A stretch of 64,000 bases of DNA from Boesenbergia rotunda (GCA_024364735.1 JAGFNQ010004007.1:173873-237872), one strand, 5' to 3'; shown: positions 1-12,074, counted from the stretch's first letter. The notes: a model not told the origin generated them from the letters alone. Numbers and translations: made by a program.

Positions 1-2341
1 CTAAACCAAATTTCTTTAACATCTCCTTAGCATATTTGGTTTGAAAGACATGTGTACCTTCATTGATTTGCTTAACTTGAAGGCCTAAGAAGAAGGTTAA
101 CTCTCCTACAAGACTCATCTCAAATTCATCTTCCATACATTTGATGAATTCTTGTAGGAAGTCATTATTTGTTGACCCAAAGATGATATCGTCTACATAG
201 ACTTGGGCAACAAATATGTCCTAATCCTTAGATTTTAGGAACAGTGTAGGGTCAATTATTCCTCTCCTAAACCCCTTAGACACCAAAAATGAAGAAAGCC
301 TCTCATACCAAGCCCGGGGAGCTTGTTTCAATCCGTATATGACTTTTCTTAATTTGAACACGTGTCTTGGAAAGTTTGGGTCTTCAAACCCTGGGGGTTG
401 TTCTACATAGACCTCTTCCTTAATGATCCCATTAAGGAATGCCGACTTCACATCCATTTGGTGGAGTGTGAAACCCATGTGAGCGGCATAAGCTAGTAGG
501 ATTCTAATTGATTCTAACCTAGCTACGGGGGCATAAGTTTCATCATAATCTAGTCCCTCAACTTGGTTAAACCTCCTAGCTACCAATCTAGCCTTGTTCC
601 TAGTGATTTTACCTTGGTCATCTAGTTTGTTCCTAAAGACCTATCTAGTGGTTACAATAGTGCAATCATTTGACCTAGGAACTAGTTCCCAAACTTCACT
701 TCTCTCAAATTGGTTTAACTCTTCTTGCATGGCCAAAATCCAATCAACATCTCCCAATGCTTCATCAATTGACTTGGGTTCTAATTGGGAGATGAGAGCT
801 ATTTGACTGGTTTGATCCCTAAAGTAGGACCTAGTCCTTACTCCTTGAGTGACATCACCCATTATTTGGTCAATAGGGTGATCATGGTGATGTCTCAAGG
901 GTCTAGAGGTTGTAGGTTCATTTACTCTTTCTTCCTCATCCTCTAGTGTATTTCTTACTCCCCCTTGATCATTGCCCTCCAAATGTAGGTCTTGGATTCT
1001 TTGGGCAAGGGGTTGGACCTCTTCTATATCCTTATCAATAGAAGCCTTTCTAGGGTAGGTACAAGTGGTTTCATCAAATTTGACATTTGAGGACTCCTCA
1101 ATCACCTTTGTCCTCTTGTTGTACACTCTATAACCCCTACTAGTTAAAGAGTACCCTACTAAAATCCCTTCATCGGCTTTTGACTCAAATTTTATTAGGT
1201 CATTTTTGGTATTTAAGATGTAGACTTTACATCCAAAGACTCTAAAATAATGGACTTGTGGTACCCTTCCATTCCATAGTTCAAAGGGTGTTTTTCCTAA
1301 AAACCTATGTACCAACACCCGGTTTTGGATATAGCAAGCGGTGTTAACCGCTTCGGCCCAGAAATAGCTAGGAAGTGAATATGCATTAAGCATAGTCCTA
1401 GCAGCTTCTTGTAGGGCTCGGTTTCTCCTCTCAACTACCCCATTTTGTTGAGGAGTCCTTGGGCATGAAAACTCATGCTTGTACCCATTTTCAACACAAA
1501 ATTGTGTGAAATTAGCGTTTTGGAACTCCCCACCATGGTCACTCCTTATTCGATTTATTTTGGTATGTTTTTCGTTTTCTACCCTTTTACTAAATCCTAT
1601 AAAGATCTCTAGGGTATCATCCTTATGTTTTAAGAAATAAACCCAAGTAAATCTAGAAAAATCATCTACTATCACTAGACAATACTTACTCCCCACAAGT
1701 GAGGGAGTACTATGGCAATCAAACAAGTCTATATGCAAAAGTTCTAAAGGTAAGGAAGTGGTGATTAGAGTTTTACCTTTGTGTGATGCTTTTGATTACT
1801 TACCCTCTTGGCATGCATCACACAACTTGTTCTTCTCGTACTTGATCATTGGGAGCCCCTTCACCAATTCTTCCTTGGCTACTCTTGCAATGCTCCTCAT
1901 GTTGACATGTCCAAGTCTCCGGTGCCACAACCACCCTTCTTCTTCTTTAGACATGAGACACTTGACAACATTGTTAGTAGCATAAGATAGATCAAGATAA
2001 TATAGATTTGCCTCTCTAAACCCTTCTAGTATGATAGCATTCGATTCATTATGTCTAATGATGCATTTTCTAGCATGGAATTCTACTTGAAAGCCGACAT
2101 CACATAGTTGACTTACACTCAACAAATTAAACTTCATGTCTTTGATTAAAAGTACTTTATGTATGGAAATGGTGGGAGATACCTCAATTGTGCCCCTACC
2201 AATGATCCTCAACTTTCCACTATTCCCAAAGGAGACCGTCCCTTCTCTTAGGTAGCTTATAGTGGTGAATTTGCTCACATCCCCGGTCATGTGTCTTGAG
2301 CATCCACTATCTACTATCCACATGGTTGAGGCCTCCTTCAT
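1..2341 (-). pseudogene. pol: Sirevirus pol (protease, GAG-pre-integrase, integrase, partial RT), broken
   Basis: The frame opening at 2341 carries an aspartic protease core (DSGCSRHMTG) and then the GAG-pre-integrase region with LWHRRLGHVN and a CDAC zinc motif. After a stop near 1793 the integrase follows, with catalytic-type residues in HIDLFD, RSDHGGEF and NGVVERRN. The RT runs from about 640 to the left edge, with YAPVARLESIR, the MDVKSAFLNG block and the active-site motif YVDDI (about 190-205). In-frame stops lie near 1793, 640 and 220; the first two sit where one C-to-T or G-to-A change would make a nonsense codon. RNase H and any env-like ORF are outside the window. It is not expected to make a full polyprotein. 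Confidence 0.9.
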
Positions 2342-2347
2342 TTTTAC

Positions 2348-4006
2348 CTAAACACGAAAAATACACTCTTTTGGTACCCATATCTTTGATCCATAAGCAT
2401 CATTTAGGAATTTCTTAGGTACCCATGCTTTCTTTGTGGTTCCCTTAGCCCCTAGTCTCCTAGATGCACCAATCCTACCGGTAAGTGAAACAAATGCTAC
2501 TTCCTTGGTCTTAGGCCTATAACCCAACCCGGCCTTGTTATACACAGCCCTTTGACTGTTGATGATCATATCAAGGTTACTTGATCCTACTTGAAATTTT
2601 CTAAGGGCCTTTGTGAGGTCATCTACTTGTTTCCTTAATTCCTTATTTTCATTTTCAAGATGTGAAACATGTGAAGAGGTAGAGCTAGCATGCAAATCTT
2701 TAAGTTTAATAGCTTCTACTCTAAGCATGACAATTTGTTCCTTAAGATCCTTAACTTTACTTCTAGCCTTAGCTAAGTCCATGTTTGTGCTAGATATAAT
2801 CTTTACCAAAGTAGATGAGGGTAAGTGGTATACCTCACTTACCGACGCTTCTGATTCTGATGATGAAGTGGAGGAGCTCTCATCTTCGCTGCTTGAGCTT
2901 CGTTCATCGTCTGATGAGTCTGAGTTCTCTTGTGCCATGAGAGCAAAGTGTGAGACTTGCTCTTCTTCTTCCTCTGAAGATGAGGGATCATCCCAAGTTG
3001 CCTTGAGGTTGGTGGCGCCCTTCTCCTTTCCCTTTGACTTCTTCTTGTCACTCTTCTTCTTCTCTTCCTTCTTGTCATCCCTTTTCTTCAATTGGGGACA
3101 TTCGTTTTTCATATGTCCCTCTTGGTGACAGTTGTAGCAGATTATGTCCTTGGCCTTACCCTTACCTTTGGCCCCTTTCCTAGCATATGACTTGTTAGAA
3201 AAACTTTTAAATGCTTTACGAAATTTCCTTACCATGAAAGCCTCTTGGTCACTATCCATAGAGGCGCTTGACTCCTCTGAGTCCGATGACGATGAGTAGA
3301 TCACCTTCTTCTTCTCCTTCCTCTTCTTCTTCTCCTTTTCTGCAACAAAAGCAATACCTTTCTCTTTGGCCGAAATGTTAGCTTGCTCGTGCAGTTCAAA
3401 TTCACAAAATAGATCGTCTAATTTGACTAAAGATAAGTCCCTCGATACCTTGTAAGCATCAACCATGGATGCCCACAGGGTGGTCCTCGGGAATGCTTGT
3501 AGGACGTACCTGACGATGTCCCGGTTCTCTATTTTCTCTCCAATCACATGGAGCTCGTTTATTACTTCCTTTACCCTTCCATGCAGCTGGCTGACGGTCT
3601 CGTTGTTCTTCATGGAAAGGGATTGCAGTTGGGACACCAACAAATCCTTCTTGGCTCTTCTGGACTCGTTTAACCCCTCGTTTAGTTCAACTAGCTTGTC
3701 CCATAGTTCTTTAACGCTCTTGAACGACCCCACCTTGTTCAGTTGCTCCTTCGAGAGCCCGCATTGCAATGTGGTGGTGGCCTTGGCATTTGATTGCACC
3801 CTCTTCATCACCTCCTTAGACCATGTTCTCATAGGTGTGGGGTCTCCTCTTTCATCGACGGGCGCCTCGAAGCCATCTGCAACACTTATCCAGGTTTCAA
3901 TATCATTCATGAGGTAGTATTGCATCCTACCTTTCCAGTACGTGAAGTCATTCCCGTCGAAAAATGGTGGTCGTGCGGTGGAGTATCCCTCTTGAAACGC
4001 CATCAC
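2348..4006 (-). CDS. gag: Sirevirus Gag (552 aa), open
   Basis: This is the structural protein that would form the cytoplasmic particle and bind element RNA. The N-terminus (MMAFQEGYSTARPPFFDG) is the family's conserved start, seen again in the copies at 30899 and 42914. The retrotransposon Gag region covers about residues 20-210. A basic linker is followed by one CCHC zinc knuckle (CYNCHQEGHMKNEC, about residue 290), Lys- and Ser/Glu-rich low-complexity tracts (about 310-400), a likely coiled coil (about 400-480) and a C-terminal tail with two WVPK motifs. It ends 7 bases before the protease frame, which lies in the same frame after a stop codon. It is the only full-length Sirevirus gag in the window without an internal stop. 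Confidence 0.9.
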   Translation of the reverse strand: MMAFQEGYSTARPPFFDGNDFTYWKGRMQYYLMNDIETWISVADGFEAPVDERGDPTPMRTWSKEVMKRVQSNAKATTTLQCGLSKEQLNKVGSFKSVKELWDKLVELNEGLNESRRAKKDLLVSQLQSLSMKNNETVSQLHGRVKEVINELHVIGEKIENRDIVRYVLQAFPRTTLWASMVDAYKVSRDLSLVKLDDLFCEFELHEQANISAKEKGIAFVAEKEKKKRKEKKKVIYSSSSDSEESSASMDSDQEAFMVRKFRKAFKSFSNKSYARKGAKGKGKAKDIICYNCHQEGHMKNECPQLKKRDDKKEEKKKSDKKKSKGKEKGATNLKATWDDPSSSEEEEEQVSHFALMAQENSDSSDDERSSSSEDESSSTSSSESEASVSEVYHLPSSTLVKIISSTNMDLAKARSKVKDLKEQIVMLRVEAIKLKDLHASSTSSHVSHLENENKELRKQVDDLTKALRKFQVGSSNLDMIINSQRAVYNKAGLGYRPKTKEVAFVSLTGRIGASRRLGAKGTTKKAWVPKKFLNDAYGSKIWVPKECIFRV

Positions 4007-4046
4007 AATTGTTCTGGTTGATTGTTAGATCTTCCGAAACGCACCG

Positions 4047-4058
4047 GCTCTGATACCA
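4047..4058 (-). promoter_or_regulatory. Primer-binding site, initiator tRNA-Met type (family B)
   Basis: On the minus strand this reads TGGTATCAGAGC, complementary to the 3' end of plant initiator tRNA-Met, and starts two bases inside the LTR edge. It fixes the orientation of the element and the inner LTR boundary. Confidence 0.9.
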
Positions 4059-4060
4059 AC

Positions 4061-5011
4061 TAAGGATCGATGTAGGCGTGTAGAGGGGGGTGAATGCACT
4101 TTTTCGGATCGTTTTGATCTCTACAGAATTGTTAGCGCAGCGGAAAATAATATGCAAAGGAAATTAAACAATGCTAACAAGAGTATTTTACTTGGTATCG
4201 ACCTAGATGGGTGACTAATCTAAGGATCCACGTCGCGAGCACCACTTTCACTATGAAAACCTCCTTCAGGTGGAGAAACCTTTACAACGGCGATCTTCCT
4301 CTTTACAGAATGAAGTAGAATGAGTGAGAGGAAGCAAGAATACTTTTCAGTTTAGCAGCACTTCGTTACTGTACGGAACCGTACCGTGCACGTGTAACGA
4401 AGAGCTCCTTTTATAGGTGAAAAGGACAGACTCGCAGTATGTCCAGCCCCGCACCAGTCGACTGCCCCAAGGGCAGTCGACTGGTCCAGCATTAATTGCT
4501 GACCAACGACTAGTAAACAACTAGCCAACAACTAGTTTTGGGGTATACCAGTCGACTGCCCCAAGGCCAGTCGACTGGTCCGAAGCTGCGAACTTTCTGT
4601 GGGTTTTGGCAGTCGACTGCCTCTGGGCCAGTCGACTGCCCTGCCTCCCAGCTCAGCTCCAGCCACTCCGGACCTTCTCCTTCGCGTGTGCCTTCAGGTC
4701 TGCTCCCTTGGTTTCGCCCTTTGAAGTCCTCTTCTTCTGGCTATCGTCCCTCGGATGCGCACGCAAGCCTTCCCTTGACTTGCCTCCATGCCACCCTTCA
4801 CGTGTGCCCTTGAAGTCCACTTCCCGGCTTGCCCTTGGAGCTCTCCTACCTCGGCTCTCGTCCCTCGGATATGTCCACCAAATGTGATTCTCCAAGTCCT
4901 GCAAACTCAATCACACATATCAAATACAACATAACACTCTAACTTTAAACCTATTCGCCCACACATCAAAACCATGATCTTCCAATCATTTAAGGGTCGA
5001 TTGCCTCAACA
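4061..5011 (-). repeat. Sirevirus family B 5' LTR (about 951 bp)
   Basis: The LTR begins TGTTGAGG on the minus strand (5011 downward) and runs to the base before the PBS. Its last bases read CCTTA rather than a clean CA, so the inner edge has mutated or is off by a few bases. About 30 bp from that edge is the C-rich block TTCACCCCCCTCTA, shared by all Sirevirus LTRs in this window. A cluster of CAGTCGACTG palindromes lies at 4455-4638. Confidence 0.8.
4455..4638. repeat. Three CAGTCGACTG palindrome pairs, each with 19-bp spacing
   Basis: Copies start at 4455/4474, 4549/4568 and 4610/4629. In the first pair the flanks extend the symmetry, so the unit is an inverted repeat with arms CCAGTCGACTGCCC and GGGCAGTCGACTGG around CAA. 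Each arm contains its own 10-bp palindrome. The same architecture recurs at 25592-25745, 44949-45100, 52085-52240 and 62622-62806 in other families. Confidence 0.9.
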
Positions 5012-5444
5012 TTAATTTCTTATAGAAATTGGTCCGTGTTTTAACCCTTTCTCTGCTTGAATGCAAAGTGTTTGTTGAATAGCTTGAATTGAATCTGTGC
5101 TTGATGATGGAATGGATTGCCATTTAGTTAGGATCTCTAGATAAACTCCTTCTGAAATTTCTTAGTTTTAAAGGTTCTTTTGCTGTCCAAATCAATTAGT
5201 TAGCTTGATCTGCTATTAGGTAGAAGTTCGTAGTTCAGTTTACTTGTTTTATTATTTGCAACCCTAAGAGAACATGCTTTGTTTATCCAGTTTTTATTTT
5301 TCTGTGATTTACTATTTTTCATAGACCGAGAAAGTGCATGCATCATATTGGGTCCTTGAGAGACGATTCGGTTCAACTACTACTACATAATTGCTTGAAA
5401 CGAGGAAATTAATTGAAATCGTAATGCGACAAACGCGGTTATCA
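5012..5444 (+). repeat. Athila 5' LTR, 3'-terminal part
   Basis: It matches 17646-18077 almost base for base and ends in GGTTATCA immediately before the PBS. The missing upstream part is cut off by the Sirevirus at 5011. Confidence 0.93.
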
Positions 5445-5448
5445 ATTT

Positions 5449-5465
5449 TGGCGCCGTTGCCGGGA
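5449..5465 (+). promoter_or_regulatory. Primer-binding site, tRNA-Asp type
   Basis: TGGCGCCGTTGCCGGGA is complementary to the 3' end of plant tRNA-Asp, the usual primer for Athila/Tat elements. It lies 4 bases after the LTR end. The resemblance to a tRNA terminus is explained by the primer role; no tRNA gene is present. Confidence 0.9.
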
Positions 5466-5557
5466 ACCCTTTTATGATGTTTGTTTATTTTTAGGTCTTG
5501 TAATAATTCTAAATTTTCTAGTTAATTCTTGCATCTCACGAATTTTCTTCATTTGGT

Positions 5558-6982
5558 GTGCAGTGCATGACCAGGTCTTCCTACTCCAGCTTGGCTGATT
5601 TTGATCCTGAGATAGAAAGGACCTTCCACGCACAGAGGAGAGCTCAGCTAGAGATTTCTAGACTATATACCAGCAGTGACCCTTTGTTAGAATTCCAGAT
5701 GGCGAACAATAGAACCATGAGGGAGCTTGCAGCACCAGAGCTGGCTTTTCAGTGTATCTAGTACCCTGAGTTGGAGGTGGATTTTGAGCTACGTTCTGAA
5801 CTCATTCATCTACTCCTAAAGTTTCATGGCTTAGCTGGTGAGGACCCCACTAGACATCTCCAGGAGTTTCACACCGTATGCTCCACTATGAAGCCACATG
5901 GAGTTACTGAAGAAGACATCAACCTGAGAGCTTTCCCATTTTCACTTGTGGATGGAGCAAAAGACTGGTGGTACACCTTGCCACATGCTTTAGTTACTTC
6001 TTGGGCCGAAATGAAGAAAGCTTTCTTGGAGAAATTCTTCCTAGCTTCAAGGACTACTGCCATTAGAAAGAGTATCTGTGGGATCCAGTAGATTTCTGGA
6101 GAGACATTGTATGAATATTGGGAGCGCTTCAAGAAATTTTGTTCTAGCTGTCCCCACCATCAAATTAGTGAGCAACTACTCATTCAATACTTCTATGAGG
6201 GACTTCTTTCCATGGACAGGAGTATGGTGGACGCTGCTAGTGGAGGGGCATTAGTGAACAAGACACCTGAGGAAGCTAGAGAATTGATTTCTATTATGGC
6301 AGCAAATTCTCAACAGTTTAGGAGCCGTCCGTTGGTGCCTAAAGGAGTACATGAGATCACAGGGCAGAATATGGAAGCTCAAGAGGTGAAGGTTAATCTT
6401 CAGGATTTGACTTCTTTCCTTAGGCAGATGACTCTCCTTTAGACTGCTCAGCAGCCCTCAGCTCAAGTAGCCCAAGCAATGAGGATTTGTGGACTTTGCA
6501 GTAGCACATCTCATCCCAAAGATTTATGCCCCCAGGTATAGGTTGATGATGGATCTTATCTTGCAAGTCAAGTGGCGGCAGCAAATGCTTTTCAGTCCAG
6601 GCCTCAGTCTTTCCAACCTCAGTCTTATGAATACAAGCAGCCTTATGATCCCATGTCCAGCACATACAATCCAGGTTAGAGAGATCATCCTAATATGAGG
6701 TATGGGAACACATCACATCAGCAGCAGCCTTATCAGCCACCTGCAGTCCAGAGACCGCCAGGATTTTATAGTAGTCCCTCTCCGCCAAGAGTTCCATCGG
6801 TTCAGCAACAAAAACCGGAGCTTCCCCTCACTTTGGAGCCACTTCTCACTCATCTACAGCAACATCAGGAGAGGAGTATTCAGCAGTTGGGCACTCAGTT
6901 GAGCACTCAGATTAGCACCCAAGTTAGCGCTCAGATTATCGCTCAACTTCATCAGCAGCAGGGGGACTATAGACAATTTTAG
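5558..6982 (+). pseudogene. gag: Athila-type gag, several stops and frame changes
   Basis: Translation starts near 5558 (MTRSSYSSLADFDPEIERTF). The Gag core follows in pieces at 5771-6091 (HLQEFHTVCSTMKPHGVTEE, then LVDGAKDWWYTLP) and 6107-6442 (YWERFKKFCSSCPHHQISEQ). These are conserved blocks of the plant Gypsy retrotransposon Gag domain. The C-terminal part at 6489-6982 is Gln/Pro-rich and carries a degenerate Cys-rich stretch (CGLCSSTSHPKDLCP). In-frame stops separate the pieces at 5758-5760, about 6089, 6440 and 6677, so no full Gag can be made without readthrough. I place the start at 5558 because it fits the Athila Gag opening and lies about 100 bp from the PBS. Confidence 0.85.
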
Positions 6983-7009
6983 ATTAGGACTGATGCTTCC
7001 ATTCAGAAC

Positions 7010-10000
7010 ATGGAGCGACAAATTGGACAATTATCATCCGCAGTCAGTCAGTTACAAGCTCAAGGATCTAGTCAGCTACCTTCTCAGTCTATTCCAAACC
7101 CTAGGAGGAATGTCAGTGCTATCACACTTCGGAGTGGACGGATTACACAGGAGGCTCCTACCCCACAGACTTCTACAGTACCAGAGGTTGATCCTTCGAG
7201 ATTTCAGAGGGGAGTAGAGCCGGAGTCACTTCCACTACCAGAGTCACCCATTCCGTTACCTTTCCCTCAGCGGGTAGTTGGTCCAAGGAAGAATGCTGAC
7301 TCAGACAAGACACAGGAGCTTCAGGAGCTGATTGACATTTTTAGCAAAGTAGAGGTGAACATTCCATTACTTAGAGTGATCAGATACATTCCCAAGTATG
7401 CGAAGTTTCAGAAGGATCTGTGCACTCACAAGAAGAAGCTAAAAGGGACAGAATTGGTCAGTATGGGAAAGAATGTTTTAGCTATGATCCAGCCAATGCC
7501 TCAGAAATGCAAAGACCCAGGGGTTTTCACAGTACCATACGTGATTGGAGACTGCATGTTCGAGGATGCTATGCTAGACTTAGCAGCCTCCATCAATGTC
7601 ATGCCCAAGTCAGTGTTCATCTTTTTAGGCATTGGACCATTACAGCCTATTGGGGTAGTCATTCAGTTGGCCAACCGTAGTTTTGCTCATCCAGCTGGAG
7701 TCATACAGGACGTATTGGTTAAAGTCAAGGATTTGATATTCCCAGCTGATTTTTACATCTTAGATATGGAGAAGGACCTAACCTCAAGCTCAGCTCCATT
7801 AATTTTGGGACGGCCATTTCTGAAGACGGCAAGAACCAAGATCGATGTTCATGCAGGGACACTCACCATGGAGTTTGGGGACACAGTGGTTCAGTTCTCT
7901 ATACTTGATGCGATCAGATATCCCGCTGAGGATCATTCGCTGCTGGGCATTGACGTGTTGGACACACTAGATTCTGAGGAGTCATATGGCACGGATTCAG
8001 ATCTAGCCGACACAGAGGATTCAGATGAGGAGGATGATGATAGTGGTGGATCAGCTTTAGCCTGTGACACTATCCAGTTGGATGACGCTGAGGTGTCTGC
8101 ATTGGAGGCAGGTCCGGAAAAATTGCTTCCATCAGTCTTGAAACCCCCGAAGCTTGCTTTGAAACCCCTACATGAGCACTTTAAGTATGCCTACCTAGGA
8201 GACAACGAGCAGTTACCAGTCATCATTGCTCAGCATCTTGAGCCAGGTCAAGAGAAAAGGCTACTAGATCTTCTACAGATGTGTCAGAGGGCTATTGGGT
8301 GGACCATTGCAGATATACCAGGGATTAGCTCATCCGTTTTCATGCACCGGATTTTCTTAGAGGAAGGTGCAAGGCCGGTGAGACAACCACAGCGTAGACT
8401 CAACCCACTTATTCTAGATGTGGTCAAGAAGGAGGTAACCAAGCTACTACAGGCTGACATTATATATCTTGTCTCCGACAGTCAGTGGGTGAGTCCAGTG
8501 CAAGTGGTTCCGAAGAAGTCCGGTGTCACAGTGGTGGAGGGCAAGGAGAGTGCCTTGATTCTTGCTAGAGTCCAGAGCTCATGGAGAGTATGCATAGACT
8601 ACCGGAAGCTGAATCAAGCTACGAGGAAGGATCACTACCCCTTACCATTCATCGACCAGATGTTGGAGAGGCTTGCTGGTAGATCACACTATTGCTTCTT
8701 GGACGGTTTTACTGGATACTTCCAGATTCATATTGCTCCAGAGGATCAAGATAAGACGACTTTCACCTGCCCATTTGAGACTTTTGCATACAGGAGGATG
8801 CCATTCGGATTATGCAATTCCCCAGGTACCTTCCAGCGATGCATGGTAAGCATTTTTTCAGATCTTTTAGAGCATTGCATGGAGGTTTTTACGGATGACT
8901 TTACTGTATATGGATCCTCTTTTGATGCATGTTTGGATAGCTTATCTAGAGTTTTGCATCGTTGCATAGAGACTGACCTTATACTTAATTATGAAAAATG
9001 CCATTTTATGATTGAGCATGACATAGTTTTAGGTCACATAGTCTCTCGGAAGGGTATCGAAGTAGATCCTACAAAAATTGATTGTATTACATCTCTGCCT
9101 TACCCCGAATGCGTGCAGGGCGTTCGCTCTTTTCTTGGCCACGCAGGTTTCTACAGGCGATTCATTAGAGATTTCAGCAGGATAGCCCTTCTTCTTTCGA
9201 CCTTGCTACAGAAGGATGTGGAGTTTCATTTTGATCAGCAGTGTAAGGACGCCTTTGATCACTTGAAGGCGGCTCTCACATCGACCCCTATCATTCGGCC
9301 CCCAGACTGGAGTTTACCATTCGAGCTGATGTGTGATGCATCAGATCATGCCGTGGGAGCAGTGCTAGGCCAGAGGGTGGATGGAGCACTGCACGTCATT
9401 TGTTATGCGTCCCGGACACTGGATTCTGCTCAGGCCAATTATACCACAACTGAAAAGGAGCTTTTAGCCATTGTTTTTGCTTTGGATAAGTTTCATTCAT
9501 ATCTATTGTGCTCACATGTGATTGTTTTCTCTTACCATGCAGCTATTAGGTAACTCTTAAAGAAGCCGGATTCGAAACCAAGACTGATTCGATGGATGCT
9601 TTTGCTTCAAGAATTCGACGTGGAGATACATGATAGGAGCGGTAAAGAGAACCTAGTAGCTGACCACCTGAGCAGGATTGAGGGTGCGCAAATCCTACAC
9701 CCATTACAGATGTATTCCCACATGAGCATCTTCTGCAGCTGCAAGGTAGTATACCATGGTATGCCGATATCGTCAACTATTTGGTTGCCCATGTCTTTCC
9801 TACACATTTTTCTAGAGCTCAACGTGATAAATTAGCTAGCGATTCTAAGTATTACGTGTGGGATGACCCTTACCTTTGGAAATTTTGCAGTGACTAGGTA
9901 GTTAGGAGATGTATTCCTGATTGTGAGTTCCAGTCAGTACTTTCATTTTGTCATACACTTGCCTGTGGGGGTTATTTTGGTCCTCAACGTACTGCTAGGA

Positions 10001-10027
10001 AGGTTTTGGATGCAGGGTTGTATTGAC
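7010..10027 (+). pseudogene. pol: Athila-type pol, first part: protease, RT, RNase H, integrase N-terminus
   Basis: An 847-aa frame (7010-9553) holds an aspartic protease with DLAASINVMP (about residues 190-200), then LGRPFLKTA. An acidic spacer is followed by RT (about 470-700: WRVCIDYRKLNQATRKDHYP, FTGYFQIHI, active site FTDDF) and RNase H (about 765-845: CDASDHAVGAVLG, YTTTEKELLAIVFA). A TAA stop at 9551-9553 breaks the RNase H end; homology continues in frame with LLKKPDSKPRLIRWMLLLQE and NLVADHLSRI. The zinc-binding start of integrase is visible at 9840-10027 (CHTLACGGYFGPQRTARK), where the second His-type position is Tyr. The gene is then split by the solo LTR at 10033. The usual M of the RT active site is T, but both Asp residues remain. 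Confidence 0.92.
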
Positions 10028-11046
10028 CTACCTGTTGGAAACGAGATGGCTAGAGAGGGGGGGGGGTGAATATAGCCAATCACTTTTCTTTGAAACTTAA
10101 CAAGTTTCCTGCACTCAACTTATCAGTAGCACAGCGGAAGAAACGAAATGAAGCAGTGCAGTAAATGAAAACAGAAACCGAAAACAACCAACCACAATTA
10201 GCAAGATCGCTAACAAGGAGGGTTTACAAGGTTCGGGGATAACTTGTCCCTACTCCTTGGCGTGCCCTTAAGGTGGGTTATCCCTTGATCGTCGGCAGAT
10301 CAAGCCCCGGTTATCACCGGATAGAAAGCAACCTCCTTCTCGGTGGAGAAACCTCTCCACAGTGTTTCAATCACAGATAAAGTTTAAGCACAAAGAAACA
10401 ACTAGAAGGATCTTACTCAAACACTCAGAAAGGACAAGAACACAGCAAGCTTCCCTGAGCTCCACCCAGTGGCGATCTCACGCAAGAACCCTTCCTCGTG
10501 TCTTCCCATTGTCAGACTCCAAGCTCCTTGTTCTCTCCTTTAAGCGCTCAAGTAATGGATGATTGCTTCTCGAAATTAGTGGCTTGCTCAAAGTGATGAA
10601 GCTTCAAGAACACAACAAGCTCGTAATGGAGAACTTAAGGCGCAGCAAGAATATTAGTTCCAGAACTCTACTTCCACGAAGCTTGCTTTCGCGCTTTTGA
10701 TTCTCCACACAGTACCAGGTGACAACATCCTCCGTAGCCTCCAGCTACCAACGCCAGCTACCACTGAGCCTCTGGTCTTCCTGAGATCCCCTCAGCCAAG
10801 CCCCAGTCTCGGCTCCAGTCTGCAGCTCGGCCGTTGCAACCTGAAATGGAGAATCGGACAAACCTGCTCCAAGGAAAGCCTCCATTGACCTCTCCTTGAG
10901 TGTTTGAATCCTCCCCTGTCACCTGCAGCTTAATCAGGGTGTTAGAGCAGCGTATCACACAGTAAATCAAGTATCAGATGTAAGTGGCAGCAATTCGGAT
11001 ATGGTCAGACGCGATCAGAGCGTCTGACAGTGCGATTTGAATTAAA

Positions 11047-11584
11047 GTGATCGGTCACCGGACCGATCCAGGGCGTGTGGGTCGGTCACCAGACCGATCC
11101 ACAGCTTCGCTGGGATTCCCAGCTCTCGCGGCTATACACGCCTGATCGGTCACCGGACCGATCAGAGTGAAGCCTGATCGATCACCAGACCGATCACAGT
11201 GAAACCTGATCGGTCACCAGACCGATCAGAGTGAAGCCTGATCGGTCACCCAGACCGATCAGGATAGATGAATAGTGATTTTTTAATCAGATCCAATGTC
11301 CCTGATCGGTCACCAGATCGATCCAGGACTTGATCAGCAAGGGAACTCACTCACCGTCCGCTCCCTGATCGGTCACCAGACCGATCAGGAGCAAGGCAGT
11401 GAGGAAGCAGCCTGCTCCCTGATCGGTCACCGGTCCGATCAGGAGCCACACAGTAGGTTCCCAACCTCACTGTGTGCTCCCTGATCGGTCACCAGTCCGA
11501 TCAGACATCGCTGGATCGGTCACCAGACCGATCCACGAAGGAGCAGCGTGCCAATGTCCCTGATCGGTCACCAGACCGATCCAG
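11047..11584. repeat. Array of GATCGGTC-CACCAGACCGATC inverted repeats
   Basis: About fifteen units of roughly 22 bp, (T)GATCGGTC-ACCA-GACCGATC(A), are separated by unrelated spacers of 10-50 bp. Outer bases often pair too: units beginning CCTGATCGG end CCGATCAGG, and units beginning TGGATCGG end CCGATCCA. Short open frames here, translating to DRSPDRS-like repeats, come from the repeat and are not genes. Confidence 0.9.
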
Positions 11585-11585
11585 A

Positions 11586-12074
11586 GACTCAAACCTAGCC
11601 CTCCAAGCTAGGAATTCATCCACCTTAGCCCTCCAAGCTAAGGATTTTTCCATCTAACCCTCCAAGTTAGGAATTTGCACCTAACCCTCCAAGTTAGGAC
11701 TTTTCACCTAGCCCTCCAAGCTAGGACTTTTCACCCAACCCTTCCGAGTTAGAACATCATCCAACCTAGCCCTCCAAGCTAGGCACCTGACCCTCCAAGC
11801 CAGGACTTTTTCACCTAATTCTCCAGGATGGGAATTTGCGCCTAACCCTCCAAGTTAGGACTTTTCACCTAGCCCTCCAAGCTAGGACTTTTCACCCAAC
11901 CCTTCCGAATTAGGACTTTTCAAATACCTAGCCCTCCAAGCTAGGATTTTTCACACCTAACCCTCCAGGTTAGGATTTTCCAACACCTAGCCCTCCAGAT
12001 TAGGATTTTCAACACCTAACCCTCCAGGTTAGGATTTTCCAACACCTAGCCCTCCAGACTAGGATTTTCCATAC
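11586..12074. repeat. Array of CCTAGC/GCTAGG-type hairpins, about 27-bp period
   Basis: This is the minus-strand copy of the array described at 38840-39290. Units read CCTAGC-CCTCCAA-GCTAGG or CCTAAC-CCTCCAA-GTTAGG with linkers such as ACTTTTCA. Both arms change together between units. Confidence 0.9.

Larger units (their letters stand above)
1..5011 (-). mobile_element. Copia/Sirevirus retrotransposon (family B), 5' LTR, gag and part of pol; continues off the left edge
   Basis: The order on the minus strand is LTR (4061-5011), PBS, gag (4006-2348), protease and GAG-pre-integrase (2341-1796), integrase (1738-641) and reverse transcriptase (586 to the window edge). The long gag with a zinc knuckle and acidic/serine tracts, and integrase before RT, fit the Sirevirus (SIRE/Maximus) branch of Copia. 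Its outer end at 5011/5012 falls inside the 5' LTR of the Athila element: base 5012 onward matches 17646 onward in that element's 3' LTR, so this copy inserted there. The second LTR and second target-site copy lie outside the window, so the TSD cannot be checked. Confidence 0.93.

Noticed and set aside
5449..5465. tRNA gene fragment
   Set aside because: It is only the 3'-end complement expected of a primer-binding site; no cloverleaf can be formed here or at the tRNA-Met sites.
11296..11657. Short open frames rich in DRSPDRS or LIGHQSDQ (also 29060-29284, 29577-29858, 39219-39633)
   Set aside because: They are translations of the GATCGGTC array in whichever frame lacks stops, and appear on both strands.
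11047..12074. Regular repeat-spacer look, CRISPR-like
   Set aside because: Units are imperfect inverted repeats with covarying arms inside plant LTRs; there are no cas genes and the sequence is plainly plant nuclear.
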